Shown here: piece by piece, positions 47,641-59,357 of the stretch
Layout of the letters: each line of letters begins with the position of its first letter
How positions within the stretch are numbered: the first letter of the stretch is position 1
Made by a program: the position numbers and the translations under genes
NCBI RefSeq assembly: GCF_026914185.1
Contig: NC_070563.1
Location: forward strand, 6,531,001 to 6,595,000
Origin: Puccinia triticina
Lineage: Eukaryota > Basidiomycota > Pucciniomycetes > Pucciniales > Pucciniaceae
Direction: 5' to 3'
DNA: 64,000 nucleotides
Notes under the pieces: generated by a model
Databases searched by the model: none
What the model saw: the letters and a program-made list of their open reading frames with translations, nothing else
What the model was told of the DNA's origin: nothing

Positions 47641-49822
47641 AGTATATCTACTCTTGGCATCACTGCGCCTGACAAGATTGCTGGCAGACTCAGTATCACT
47701 GATTTCTTCATCTTCATCAGAACACTCACCCCCTAAAAGCTCCTTGGGGTCACCCTCTTCAAGTTCAACAATGGGGTCCAAGCCGGGAACAAAACCAAGT
47801 GTTGATTGTTGTGATCTCGTCAACCCTTGAGTACCAATTGCAATCGTACTGAGACCAGCGTTGAGTATGAGAGCTATTTTATGGCAGAAACACCAGATGT
47901 GGTTGTTTGACAAGTCCATTTGAGTACCGGTTTGTTCTTCAATCAAGCGGTCCACTTCAGCAACCATTGTTCTATTGTTAGAACCCAAGTTGGTGGTCTG
48001 GGCTAAGATGTGTGAGAAAAAAATCAAGTGTGTTAATTAATATATAAATACAAGCAAAGGAATAGTAACTACTTATCTTAGTATGAAGGGAATTCTTCCT
48101 GATCAGTTTGGCGAAGGAAATGGCCAAGTACTTCCCCTTGTGACTCCATGCAACGTACTTCCATCCAAGGTGGACAATCTTGAAATTCCAGTTGTCAGAA
48201 ACATAAGCAGCTGATATGCCCATGAAAGCTTGCCGGTTTCATTTTGTTGTCCAGACGTTGTGGACAAGAGTAATCTTTGATGGGAGCTTCTGCAAGTTGA
48301 TTTGATGAGAAGAAATCAGCAGGTGTGATGAGTAAAGCAGAAAAACCTTAAAACACCTTGAGCATTGCCATGACCGTCCCCTGTAAGTTGCAGTAGATCT
48401 TGTGGGATTTGTTTGCCACCCACACACAAGAGTTCAGTTTGATACCTTGTTTAACATAACCAAAAGCTACGCCTAATAAGATGTCCTTGACTCAGCTCCA
48501 GGGCAAAGAGTTCCGTAGGAGCCATAAAACCAGGATGTGGTTGAGGGTTTGTTGGTTGAACTTGGGTGATTGGAAGAATCAAGCCATCATTCCTCTCTGT
48601 TGATCTTCCTGCCTCTTGGCAATCTTGTGGGCGGTTAGCAGTAGTTTGGCACCAGCCTTGATAGCATCACCTCAAGCAGCACAGGGAGGAAAATTCTTGT
48701 TACCATTACAATGCAAGACCAGGTTTGCGCGGGTCCCTACTGCCTTCTTGTCCGCACCAGCAACACTCGTAGTGTATGGGTACACCCAATTGGTCCTGAT
48801 CAAATCAATTGATTAGTTACATTATCTTGGCATCTCCGTAAGGATGAGTGAGTTGTTTGACTTACTTCACCCTGGGCAAAGACTGGCGGAAGAAAGTACT
48901 CTTCTACATTTTCCATTCCAAACTTGGAGTCCTTTCAAGCTCGGATTTTGCGTTTTTTTGTGACCTTAGCGTTTTCTTTGTCCGAGTTCTGAGCCAGGTC
49001 TATGATAGTTTGACTCTGAGTCTGGTTGGGTTCTTCAGGACCGATTGGACGCTTTCTGTTTTTTTTGCTGGCGGGGCAAATGGAGTTGGACAAGGCTTCT
49101 GAGATTTTGACCCAGGGTGGATTGAGATTTCTTTTTCTGAACTTGGAGGCTGAGCAGCTAGTGATTTTTGACCGTCCGCGTTTGGGCGAATGAATTTAGG
49201 ATCTGAGCGGATTGGGGTGATGCGGGCAGACTGGCGTGATGGAGCTCTGGAAGGGGTATCTGGCGAAGGATGAACAGATGATCGGGCCATATCAAGGATA
49301 AGGGGCCCTGTCCGGTCAGATATCTCTCCAAATTCCCAATTGCTGCAAGGGGTCCTTTAGTCACTCAAATAACAGCGATACATCATTGGATTTGCGGGTA
49401 TAGATAGGTTAGGGCATACATATCGCATTGTATCAGCTGATATACAATGCGGTACGGAGCGATGCAAGTCGTATTGCATTGTATATCAGCTATTATGATG
49501 TGATACTAATTGCATCGCTCTGTATTGCATTGGCCCTTCCGATACATCCGATGCAGGTTGATAATTATCAGCATTTCATCGCATTTTATTGTCTTACGCA
49601 ATACATACATTTTGGAGAACCTGTATTGCAACGGATTCAGCAATGCAAGCCTATCTATAAATCCACATTGCATTTACCGAGTGATACGATGCAATAAACA
49701 CCCAATGCAGCCAATAAACAATACATGCATCGTATCACTTACACCGTTGATGGAACAAACAATCATGCAGGAAGACTTACCTTCCACTGCAACAGGAAAT
49801 TGCCTTTTATACCTAACAAAAG

Positions 49823-50102
49823 TGTAAGGGTTGGAATCCCTTCACTGAAGAAGACAATGGGACTGAAGGCCAAAGGCCAGAAGTCTATCAAAAAGAATGG
49901 TATTTCACTATATAGACGTGAGAAGTTGGGGAAAAAGGGGAAAGGAGAACCTCGAGGTGAAGACCAGCTTGAGAAGAAGAAGAAGAGAGTGAGTACAACT
50001 ACAAACTTGAGTACAAGATATGTAGAGCAACAAATACTATGTATAAGCATAACTGCAATGCTTCTAGTACAATCTAGTTTCAGTAAGGGTGAAACCCTTA
50101 CA
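49823..50102. mobile_element. 280-bp solo LTR or short LTR-like element
   Basis: It opens TGTAAGGGTTGG and closes GAAACCCTTACA, with AAAAG directly on each side (49818-49822 and 50103-50107), a 5-bp duplication. TG...CA ends and 5-bp target repeats fit an LTR; a TATA-like tatatagacg lies inside. It is inserted in hAT-2 sequence, just right of hAT-1. Confidence 0.8.
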
Positions 50103-50175
50103 AAAAGGTGGGTCAAGTGATAATAATTCAACTTGTCTTTGCTTTTTTCCATCCCAGATTGTGTTGGAAAGAAGC

Positions 50176-50709
50176 AACAATGCATCTATTACGCTACAGT
50201 TAGCGTGTAATACCCTAATTTAGCAGTTTTTTAGCGCCGCTACGCTAAACTAAATTGTAGCGGACGGACTATTACAATTAACGCTAAATCAGATTGGGCA
50301 AAAAAGTGCAATTTTTGCTACGAATTACAGCTAATTTAGCGTAGCAAGCCGCTTATTAGCTGTAATTTAGGGCCTGTACCATGGTCCTCAATTTTGAAAA
50401 ATTTCAACTTTTTTTGCCCTGTACACAAAAATTGAAAACTAGCGGAGGGTTCAAATGTTGAAATTCTTCACATTTGGGCTCCAGCCTACATTTCGGCCAG
50501 GCTCAGTTTTTGTCCCAAGGAATTTTGAGGCAAATAAATTTGGAAAATATCAATTTTCATGCCCTATGGTACAGGCCCTTAGCTGTAATTTAGCGTTAGC
50601 GATTTTTAGCGGGTTGGTATTACACTAAAAATTACAGATTATTAGCAACAAGCGCTACAATTTAGTTTTAGCGGCACTAGTTGCATTTAGCGTAATAGAT
50701 GCATTGTTG
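50176..50709. mobile_element. hAT-like MITE, outer element
   Basis: Ends CAACAATGCATCTATTAC and GTAATAGATGCATTGTTG form inverted repeats, with AAAGAAG on both sides (7 bp exact; 8 bp if the last base is shared). Much of the interior consists of AGCGTTAGC and TAATTTAGC words. A second MITE is nested at 50370-50578. Confidence 0.8.
50370..50578. mobile_element. Tourist/Harbinger-like MITE, nested
   Basis: Terminal repeats GGGCCTGTACCAT and ATGGTACAGGCCC with TTA on both sides (50367-50369 and 50579-50581). GGGCCTGT starts and TTA targets are typical of PIF/Harbinger-derived Tourist elements. It splits a GCTGTAATTTAG motif of the outer MITE. Confidence 0.85.
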
Positions 50710-50799
50710 AAAGAAGTTGTACTCATTATCTGCAGCATCTGTAGTTTTCTGTGACTTCTATTCAGTTGGAGGTGGAGTTGATGGTTTGAGGGCAGCCTG

Positions 50800-51075
50800 A
50801 AAATCCTTGAATTTTTCAGAGATTGGGATTCATGGTGATGCTTTGGTTATTTGTTCCAAAACAGGAGTAGCCTTCACACTGGATGCAAAATCATTCCCAT
50901 GAGGATTGGTTCAAATTTGAGAGCAAGATCTTGGTACTTTGTTGCCTTGTTGATCATTGGATCAAACATTGCCTCTAAGACACTTCCACTATTTTCCTGT
51001 TTCATTTGAGAGAGGGTGTCAATTAAACTTAACACAAGCCCCACCTTCTGGGGGGCAGTCACTTGCGCGAGCAAC
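50800..51075 (-). pseudogene. fragment of host hAT transposase (hAT-2), central region
   Basis: The minus-strand frame reads LSLIDTLSQMKQE...SVLEAMFDPMINKATKYQDLALKFEPILMGMILHP. A helical segment ending in an Ala/Met-rich ILHP motif matches the part of hAT transposases that precedes the dimerisation domain. With 42999-43315 it would form one gene now separated by about 7.5 kb of insertions. Confidence 0.5.
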
Positions 51076-51098
51076 CCTCCGAAGGAGGGACTTGCATC
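51026..51098. repeat. hairpin repeat, second copy
   Basis: Relative of 17808-17885: AACTTAACACAAGCCCC on the left and GGAGGGACTTGCATC on the right. It lies at the edge of the hAT-2 fragment. Confidence 0.55.
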
Positions 51099-51099
51099 T

Positions 51100-52300
51100 A
51101 ATGTGGCAATGTAACGGTGTCATGGTTGAGTGTTTTTGGTGCAACACACTTTTTGTGGGCCCCAAATCCCTTGCATCGCACTCCGCAAAGATGTAAAATA
51201 GTGTAGGGTGTAGCTCAGGACCCTGCGGAGGTCCTCATCCAATTTTTACAGGAAAAATTTGAAAATTAGATCCAGAGGGAATTTTCTAAAAACACCAAAA
51301 TGTCAAAATATTGAACTCACCAGTCATTTCTTTGATTTGTAAATCAGTCTCTCACTGATAAAATATTTCCAAAAATTTTATGTACAGTTATGGGACAGTA
51401 AGCTCAACCTTCAAGGGTTACATATGAAACGGTCAAGTTTGAAAGAAAAAAAAAAAAAACTCCAAATTCTAGTTGGACAACAAATTTCTTGTAAAAAAAT
51501 TGGTCTCTACGTTTTGTGGAAATTCAAAAATGTTTTTTGACATGGATGAAGATCCACATCATGAGCATACCATGCCTGATTTTGGTCTCCAAAAATCAAA
51601 AACTGTATTTTTGGTGGCTTTTAGAGAGAAAAACCACCAAAACAATCCAACCGTGACACGCAAGCAAGTCCGCATTGGATACAAGCCTCTCCCACACCAC
51701 TTTGTGCACTCAACGGAGAGGCTGTACAATCTCGGGTTTCAATCAGTTGGCTATATTCATATAGCACCATTGAGCAAGATGGAGCTTTGCCCTCCATTTG
51801 CTTTGTTAAATTGAGGAACCACTAAGAGCAAGATAGAGTTGTTGGATAATCCAAGGAATCAAAAACAACGGCCTGATATCAGCAAAAAGGATGACCTGAT
51901 ATCAGTACAGCACCTTCAGAACCCTATTAAGGACTTTGATTTTTTTTCCCATTCTTTTGATGTTAAATTATAGTAGAGAATGTCAAAGTAGAGCACCCAG
52001 GTACCACCCTGTTTTGTTGCCAAATGTCAGCCACAGAGTACGTGTCACAGTACCTTACACGTACCAAGTACCTGCAATTGTTCACATTACATATAGTACA
52101 TTCCTTTTACACCTTTATTACATATGTATATCATTTGATACAAGCTTAAGAATGTACTCCTGTTATACATTACATTACAGATAACCATAGTTAAATACAG
52201 TTACCATAATGTACTGTTGTTATGAAAGTTAAGTTACGTGCAACAGTAAGATTACAATACATTGTAATATTACTGTACACGTGAAATACCCCAAGACAGG
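51100..52300. other. AT-rich stretch without supported gene
   Basis: A 113-codon frame at 51473-51814 has no recognised domain and no splice partner. From about 52020 to 52300 many short GTAC/TTAC motifs repeat, which may be the subterminal region of a transposon such as hAT-2, but no end could be fixed. Confidence 0.35.
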
Positions 52301-52309
52301 TATCACTCA

Positions 52310-52980
52310 TTTATCCCCTGTTACGCCTCAGTCCCCATTTACATAATATATTGGTTATGATATAATTACATAAACAATACATGATGTAATCCAATTCAAA
52401 GAGCACTGAATGGAATCAATGATTGGTTATGATCAGCTAGTGTGCACTGCTACTGATCCAGGATCAGTACTGATCATTACACTGCCCTGATCATTTCCAA
52501 TGTTGATCCTCATGAGGATCTGCTTCCCTTGAGCGCTTCCAGTTCCCCCCTGGTCCTGAAGCGCCTCCAAGCGCCTCATATTCCTTCCTGCTCTTTCCCC
52601 TCTATATAAACACGCCCCTCAGGACTGTTTATCCCTCAGAATATTATTACAGCAAAGTTTAACCCATACTATAGTTAAACAGTGCTTTCATTCTCACCCA
52701 TCATTCAATTCAGGAATACTCTCAACTCTTGATTACCCTTACCTTTCTGTAGGTAAAACCACAAACCCAAGTTGAGTTATTCCTTGGATGCCTATTAACA
52801 CTCTGTGTTGATCTGGATGCGCCTTAATTGAGCAAGCCTCTCAGTCAAGATTACTGATTGAGTGAAACCTTTTACAGGTCTTACCACAAACCCATTGGCC
52901 CATCCTTGGCATCTTACACCATCATCTTGATAGTAACAACCCTCTCAGACACGGTTAGTTACATACAGGCTGACACCAAA
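52310..52980 (+). repeat. LTR-like sequence
   Basis: A C-rich U3-like part, a TATA box in CCTCTATATAAACACGCC near 52605-52622 and a downstream pyrimidine-rich leader resemble an LTR promoter. TGTTAC and GTAACA occur near 52319 and 52936 as possible termini, but no matching 5-bp duplication was seen. Confidence 0.4.
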
Positions 52981-53166
52981 GGCAGTGCTTGGTACCTAAT
53001 CCGGTACCGCTTGCAGGCGGGTACCGGCAGTACTTAAGGCGGGTGCCGCCAGCTTTTTTCATCAAACAGGTCATTGAGAGGTGGCCTTGATGACCAGAAT
53101 GGATAATTCATCAATATTTCCTCCCCTTGATTACCGGAATAGGTTGGTCATATGACCCACCTGTTC

Positions 53167-53508
53167 CACCTGTGGGCACTCCTATCCGCTACCCTAGAGC
53201 GGAGCCCCCCGGGGCAGATAATGAGCGGTAGACCATACATACACATGCCAAACAAAAAATCCCCGGGATCCCTGGGCTCCTCGGGTTCCCCAGCAGTCCC
53301 CCAGCGCCGAAAATTTTACAAGTCCCCCACCCAGTGCGCCCGCCAGTCCCTAGCTTACATAACGTTGTACCCCCACCCACAAGCCTTACACTACACATCA
53401 CACCCCTTACATTCGAAATCACACCTCTATAACACAACACTTTCCACTCGGCCACCCTCGACACAACAACATCTCAAGTCCGAGACACGCAAGGTATCAA
53501 TTCGGTGC
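53167..53508 (+). repeat. KDZ element left inverted end
   Basis: Starts CACCTGTGGGCACTCC, contains TAATGAGCGGTAGACC and GTTCCCCAGCAGTCC, and ends near ACACGCAAGGTA. It pairs with 62228-62571. Confidence 0.9.
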
Positions 53509-53852
53509 CACCGTACAGCACCTCCCCACTTACCAAGCTCGGGCTGGTCTAGTTGAGCTTGAAAGGCTCAAAGCTTATAGCCCAGATTTTGCCTTGCCGC
53601 TCAGATTGTCGCTTGCCACCCAGATTATCAGCACTTGCCCAGTCCCCGCATAATTGCATACCTCACATGTAAGACTTGTAGTTTCAGCAGTAAGTGATTG
53701 AAAAGTTTGTTTGCAATACTGGTTGCGCATAAAAAAATGAAGATACTATAAATATCGGCACAGAGAGGAGTAACAACATCACAGATGTAACATGCCCAAC
53801 AATAAAATGAATTTGCAATGAATGAAATTAAAAAAACCTTGAAGTCAACAGC

Positions 53853-56800
53853 CTATGATGCCCCTACACCAACAGTGTTTAAACCACCAGCCAACATGTT
53901 GTCCTCCCCACCGACCTGATCAGTTTCAATTAATCCATCATCCACCTCCTCGCCATTGTCAACAACTTCTTCCAATACCAAATCTTCTAAAGCCTCATCG
54001 ATGTTGTATTCATTGATGGAGTTTCCGATTTGGTCTTGCTCAATTCGGATCAAAAGTTCCGTCCAATGGGTAATGAAGGATTGGTGTTCAATTCGCTGGC
54101 AGCGTTGTGATAGCCACAAGAAGTCTTCCAACCATCCTTCCACTAATGCGGCGTGTTCCTTCAGTCGATCCATCAACTCTCCTTTAATTATTCTTGCCTT
54201 GTTTAAACGAGTCATGTTAGACAGTTGTAATTGGTCAACAAGATCTTCTTCAATTCCGACGGCATTGGTGTCATCTGCGAGGGTGCTAATACCTATTTTT
54301 CCATAGTCATATTTTAGTAGGTTAGAACAGCAAAAAAGAACCTGAGTGAAAATAACTCACGACCTTCGAGATAAGTTATATTATTCATCATGGCTTTGTA
54401 GAGCCCAATAGCCCAAGCCATTGCACGCACCATTTCTTGGGCAATGAGCTCAAACTCTTCGTTAATTCTATCCAAGATAAGCACGCAGTTGATCCCTTCA
54501 CGTACATCCGGATCGACTGCCCACGGTGCATCGGAATGGTAAAACAAGCCATCATTCCAGAAGGCATCTTCCAAAGGCATTGTGCTGAGTCTTTCATAAG
54601 AAAGTAGGTCATCATCTCGAATTCTAGATTGATTTTGATCAGGAAATTTAGACTTGTACTCGGAGTATTGTTGGTTGTATTCTGTGATCAATTTAACAAC
54701 GGCAGGCCTTCGGGCGTTGATTGCCTTGAACACCTTTTCTTTCATCTTAGTTCCCAACCGTGAGCCGTTCCGTCTTGTATCTACCAGTGGCTGCCTCTCA
54801 GCCTTCAAATGAGCCGCTTCAACAAACAAGTCTGATTTGACGCTCCAAAGCAAAAGGCGCAGCTTCCGTTCTTGTACTAGATTTAACCAATCACAAATTC
54901 AAGACGATTAAAGCAAATCCTGAAACAATTCAAATAAATCATGATACAATAGCAGGGGGTACTAACCGTTTCCGGCGGGCATATTGTCTCCAGACAACTG
55001 TTCAATATCCTCTTTGAGTTGTTCAGATTCCGCCTCAATGGAGTCCCAGAGCTCTTGCACCTCTGACGCAGAGGCATCAAATATTCATGGGTTGCGTAAG
55101 CGATTCCTAAGAATAACAAAGACAATAAATCAAATAATCTTGCACAAATGATTGACTAACTTACTTCATCAAATCAATCACATTTTCTCGCTGATACATA
55201 GCCACCAATTTCTTCATTCGCACTACTTCAACATCAGAGTGATTGCTTTGAAATGCTCGCTGTGCCGACCACTGTCGCCTAAAAAAAGACCGGGTGTAAT
55301 TTCGACCGGAAGGACTATGAGGATTCCGCTTAGAAAGCAGGTTTGACAATTTTGATTGAGTTTCTTGGTGTTGCTGGACCGCTTTGATGTATTTTTGGCG
55401 AATCCAATAAGCTATCCAAAAGAAAAAGATCAATCACACTAGTTCAGCCAGATTTTGAAACAGGATAACGGTAAAGAATCAGTAAGCCAATGAGAGCAAA
55501 CTTACCCAATTGAAGAATTCCCCTCTTATTGTGGTGAGCCAGGTGGTGTGAGATTGAGCCAAAACGGTGGTTCCGAGTAGCATATCGTAAGAGGCTAATT
55601 AAGGGAGAAAGGGAAGACCATGTGCGCTCTAAGCCTTCCCCATCAGATAATCCCCACGCCTCGTTGTAGCGGGAATGGTAATCCAACTGGCAAGTCCAGT
55701 CATGGGCATAGGCATGAAATACAGAGGTTCCAAACTTGATTCGTGATCGATCCTCTGTGAGAAGCTTCCTCTAGACAATTCAACCAAGACCAACAAATTT
55801 AGAATCAACCAAGATGATTTGCAGGCCCAGTCACTCGCTCACTCACCAAATTGATAAATTTATCAAGTGAGCATCCAATATCGTAAAGAATTCCACCGTT
55901 CTGATCAGGTTCAATTGCTGAAAGTAGTTTCTGAATGATGGCCAATGGGAAGCAACGCTGTTCGCCTGATTTGTGGATGTTGGCAAGATAAATTGCTGCA
56001 TCATGTCGGCAGCAGCAGCCCATCAAACCAGTATCATCACAACCTTTCCACGTCGACTCGTTCCGCTTGTCATCAGCAGCTTTGTGGGATTCAGTGCATC
56101 GGTCCGCTTGTTCCGGGGTACTATCTTCCATCTCCTTTTGTCTGATCTTGCATTTCACTTTTTCAACCTCGGATTCTTTTAGAAAAATCCTAGGGGTTCG
56201 CAGATGTTTGTGGTTGCGGCTTGCCTTTGAATGGTGGCGGTGCTAGAAATTCCCATCCAGACAAACCACTAATCGGTCACAAGTAGTGTCCGGGTAGACT
56301 GACGTATCGAGTGGTTGGGGTCCAAAGCACGCTGGGCATGAAACATAGGCTAGAACTTGCTGGGTGGTGAATTGAAGAACTGAATATATCGTGGAGTCTG
56401 AAATTTCTTCAAGTCGACGGTACAAATCCACTGCCGCAGTGAAAGGTTTCCGTAAATCTCGTGCCTGAGAATTATATGAACCTTAGTCAATATTGGCCTT
56501 GATTCAGCTTTAGCACCAGACTCACGTGTTTACGACCTCGAACCTTCAGTCTTTGTGATCGGGGCTCTAGAAACTGTGTGAGTGCCAAAGTGAAAGGCAA
56601 TGCACCCACATGACAATGGTTCCACAGAGAGTTGTGGAAAATGAGAAGAGGGGCCGAAAACGCGGTCTGAGGTTTCACCGGCGATCCTGCCAAGTATCCT
56701 AGTTGGAGCAGTCTTACAGCATCTGGGGTACAAGAGCAGAAATCTAGCTTTATGCGCCGTTGCGCTTCATGTTGGGTGTGTGTGCAGTGGGTTAGTCAGG

Positions 56801-57358
56801 TGCGATTCAATACCCAAGTCAAGTCAAGCAACACATACCGCGGATGTCAACCAAGTCCACAAATCGCCAACTTTTTGATTCCTTCAAACACTTGCACGGA
56901 CCGGAGAAGTTGTCGTAAGAGTTGTCTGAGCACCAATTTTTTGTTCGAATCTTTTGGTCCATGTAAACTGGATGTAGGATGCCAAGAAGAAGGTTCCAAT
57001 TGAATTCGCGAGCTCTTTGTCGATATCTTTTGTTACTTTCCCAAACCATCTCGTCTATTTCGTCTGGTTCCTCCCGGACGAAAGTTTCCAAGGTCTGAAT
57101 TTTGTCTTCTTCCTCATCGTCGGCATCATCTTCAAGGCCGGGTAATTGAATGCTATTGGTATGAGGTTCATCAAATGTATTTTGCTGACGGGAAAACATT
57201 CCAGTGATAGCAGGTTCCTCGACATTTTGCTGCTGGTCTTGGGATCTCTCGGCTTGTTCTAGGCGGCGCATAGCTCCTTCGTCTCGCCTGGAATTCAGTT
57301 GTTGTTGGAGTCGCTGTGTTTGATTGCCAACAGGCAGCTTTACTCTGTGCTTCCCCAT
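53853..57358 (-). pseudogene. KDZ transposase with CxC1-like cysteine cluster, two premature stops
   Basis: Eight exons on the minus strand join in phase: 57358-56839, 56743-56526, 56464-55847, 55770-55506, 55411-55165, 55106-54967, 54876-54361 and 54292-53853. The N-terminus MGKHRVKLP is basic, then acidic. DFCSCTPDAVRLLQLGY and SCPACFG form the cysteine cluster. The catalytic region has CLDGNF, then CDDTGLMGCCCRHD, GEQRCFPLAIIQKLL, ILYDIGC and DGEGLERTWSSLSPL, the pattern of KDZ transposases with RNase H-like acidic residues. The C-terminus is helical and acidic. An in-frame TAG (56243-56245) follows CLDGNF directly and a TGA (55085-55087) lies in exon 6. Both can arise by a single C-to-T change. 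Otherwise every junction holds, so loss of function is recent. Confidence 0.85.
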
Positions 57359-57359
57359 G

Positions 57360-59350
57360 ATTTACGGAAGAGGTCAATTGTGGTACTGAGTCGAGTTCTG
57401 AAAGAGGAAACTTGAGATGGTTGTGGAACGTTAAAAAATGTCTGGGGAGAAGATCTTTGGGGGCGAAAAAAAATATTTGCGCGCGGTAAAACAATACTCG
57501 AGTTTTCCACGGGTAGAGTATTCAGAAGGCTGAGGTCAATCAGCAAGAGGGACAGTCGCCAACATATGTAGTTCTCAAAGTCACAATCACTTTATATTCA
57601 GAAATGTTATGAAAAAAAAATCATTTTTTTAAACCGTAAAAAATGAAGTCATCATTAAACCATTGTGCACCAGGAAAGATGGCTTTGTACATGAAGACAT
57701 GATTGATTAAAATTTAAAAAAGGGATGGTAAATCAAAATTCATTTTCTATCAAGCCATTTGAGGTATTGTGAATTAACATAGCTCAAGTTGTCTTATGTT
57801 TCCCAAGATATGCTAAAACCCACTTAGATATGTTTGAGCAGATCTACCTTGCGCATCAGAAACTCTTTGTGCACAAAATTGATGTATCATTCAGGATAGA
57901 CAGGTCACTTGGGAGATTGAGGTGGAATTTTCAACAGGAACTGAGCAAAGTCTATAGATGAAAAAGGCCAGGAAAATTGATTGTAATCAGAGAGCAGTCA
58001 ATCAAAAGGAGTTTTCAGATCAGAGAGCAAGATCAAGCATGGTGAGTAAGTACCTCTGTGGTTCTTCTAGATCCTGATTTGATTTAATGCAATGCATACC
58101 ACAAACAATTTATTTCTATTACCCCTTTTCTATAAATTTTTGATTCACTTTTCTTCAGATCCTGAGCTGGTACAACAAAGAAAAACCAATCATCAATTTT
58201 TCTTTGTATTCCAGTTTGTTTTTTTAAATGGTTGAGCTTATCATGGTTGGTTTTAAATACAACCCATAGTGCTTAGAAAAAGATGAAAACTTGTTCATAA
58301 GCAAATAATTGGTTTTAAATACAACCCATACTGCTTAGAAAAAGACGAAAACTTGTTCATAAGCAAATAAATTTGGAATGAGGGAGTGATCCTCAGTTAG
58401 GCCCCATTTCTTAGCATTATCATTGAATGTGATAAATTCAGATCAATTCTGCGTGAAACTAAAATTTTTAGCAGGAATGATTCTAATATTTCACAAAACA
58501 CCCATTATTTATCAAGCTTGATTATAACACAACAAAGGCAGTCTTAATATATCAGAAATCTCAAGACTATAGCCAGGTCACAATGAAACAAGAGAAATTT
58601 CATGTTGGTTTGCTTGTACATCAACTGTGCCATTTTGGGCAAGTTTGTTTTGCTTTGGTGCTACTTTCAGCTGAAGTCAATAATGGCATTAGAATGATGC
58701 ATGTGCATTTGCTATTTACTATAAGAATTGCAATTTACTATAAGAATTGCAATGTTGCGCCTTAGAGAATGTCAACTGTTACCCGTGGGGCGGTAACCGG
58801 CACTGCTTGGCAGGTATCACACCCGCCGCGCACCCGCGCAGCAGTGCCAGGTGCGGTACCAGGTACATGGTTTTGGCCGGAAAACTGTTTGTCTAGTGAA
58901 GTGCTACGTGAGCTGGTACATATGTACAATTCACCTGAGAGACCGGGTGTCGCTTGGCAGGCTGAACAGCTCTGATAGGTGCTACGCCGGAGCGGATTAT
59001 TTCTAAAAGACAAAACACAAAATGCCTGATTTGACACATTGCCTACATATGTGCAAAGGTTTTAAACTCAACAAGGCGGTCAGGAATTATAAAGAACAAA
59101 CTATCAATGGCTGAAAGCATCAGGAGACAAGAAGAGGCCGTTGTGGAACTGAGACAAAACTGGAGCACAATGGATCTGAAGTAAACAAAAAGAAAATTTT
59201 CAAATAGCACTATAGCTGAGCAATAGATGGAAGAGAAATTGTGTTGAATTTGTTAGTAGGAGGAAATCAATTGTCAACTTTGAGTTAATATGCAGCTTGA
59301 AAATTCACCATGAGATGCTGAGATTAAAAAGCAGACCAATTGTGCTTACA
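57360..59350. other. spacer inside the KDZ element
   Basis: AT-rich with no supported gene. It contains a 62-bp tandem duplication (58247-58370) and a GGTACC/ACCCGC-rich patch near 58780-58870 similar to patches at 2955, 5615 and 52985. It probably includes the transposase promoter. Confidence 0.5.
58247..58370 (+). repeat. 62-bp tandem duplication
   Basis: Two consecutive units beginning TTGGTTTTAAATACAACCC (58247-58308 and 58309-58370) with two differences. Confidence 0.9.
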
Positions 59351-59357
59351 TTTCTTC

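Larger units (their letters stand above)
44658..49290 (-). pseudogene. hAT transposase (hAT-1), broken
   Basis: Pieces in order on the minus strand: a Pro/Ser-rich N-terminus starting MARSSVHPSPDTPS (49290-49000); a region ending WFFQSPKFNQ and LVLWLLRNSLPW (48830-48480) with a TGA at 48491-48493; the RNase H-like start VHNVWTTK (about 48260) and GKYLAISFAKLI; TTNLGSNNRTM with CFCHKIALILNAGL (48000-47860) and a very acidic stretch; after two insertions KKVDFVIQKITSPSAKR; and the C-terminal dimerisation domain LARDYLSCLATSASVEQCF...KIERCVSAHQWL (44945-44658). The usual catalytic Asp of DVWT is Asn, and the usual Asp of TTDxGSNN is also Asn. It is therefore expected to be inactive. Confidence 0.8.
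43323..49749. mobile_element. 6.4-kb hAT transposon (hAT-1) inserted in hAT-2
   Basis: Ends CAATGGTGTAAGTGATA and TATCACTTACACCGTTG are inverted repeats, and ATGGAAC flanks both sides (43316-43322, 49750-49756), 7 bp exact and compatible with an 8-bp site carrying one change. Both ends are rich in GCAATACA and GATACAATGC subterminal motifs (43340-43640 and 49420-49740), as in many hAT elements. The transposase gene runs on the minus strand and is interrupted by further insertions. Its size is inflated by a MULE-like MITE and LTR-like sequence. Confidence 0.8.

Noticed and set aside
51473..51814. 113-codon frame
   Set aside because: Starts without a good context, no domain, and lies in AT-rich repeat-like sequence; evidence is too weak for a gene call.
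53159..53174. CACCTGTT/CACCTGTG repeat at the left KDZ end as a target duplication
   Set aside because: The sequence outside the right end (AGGAGGAC) does not match, so no duplication can be claimed.
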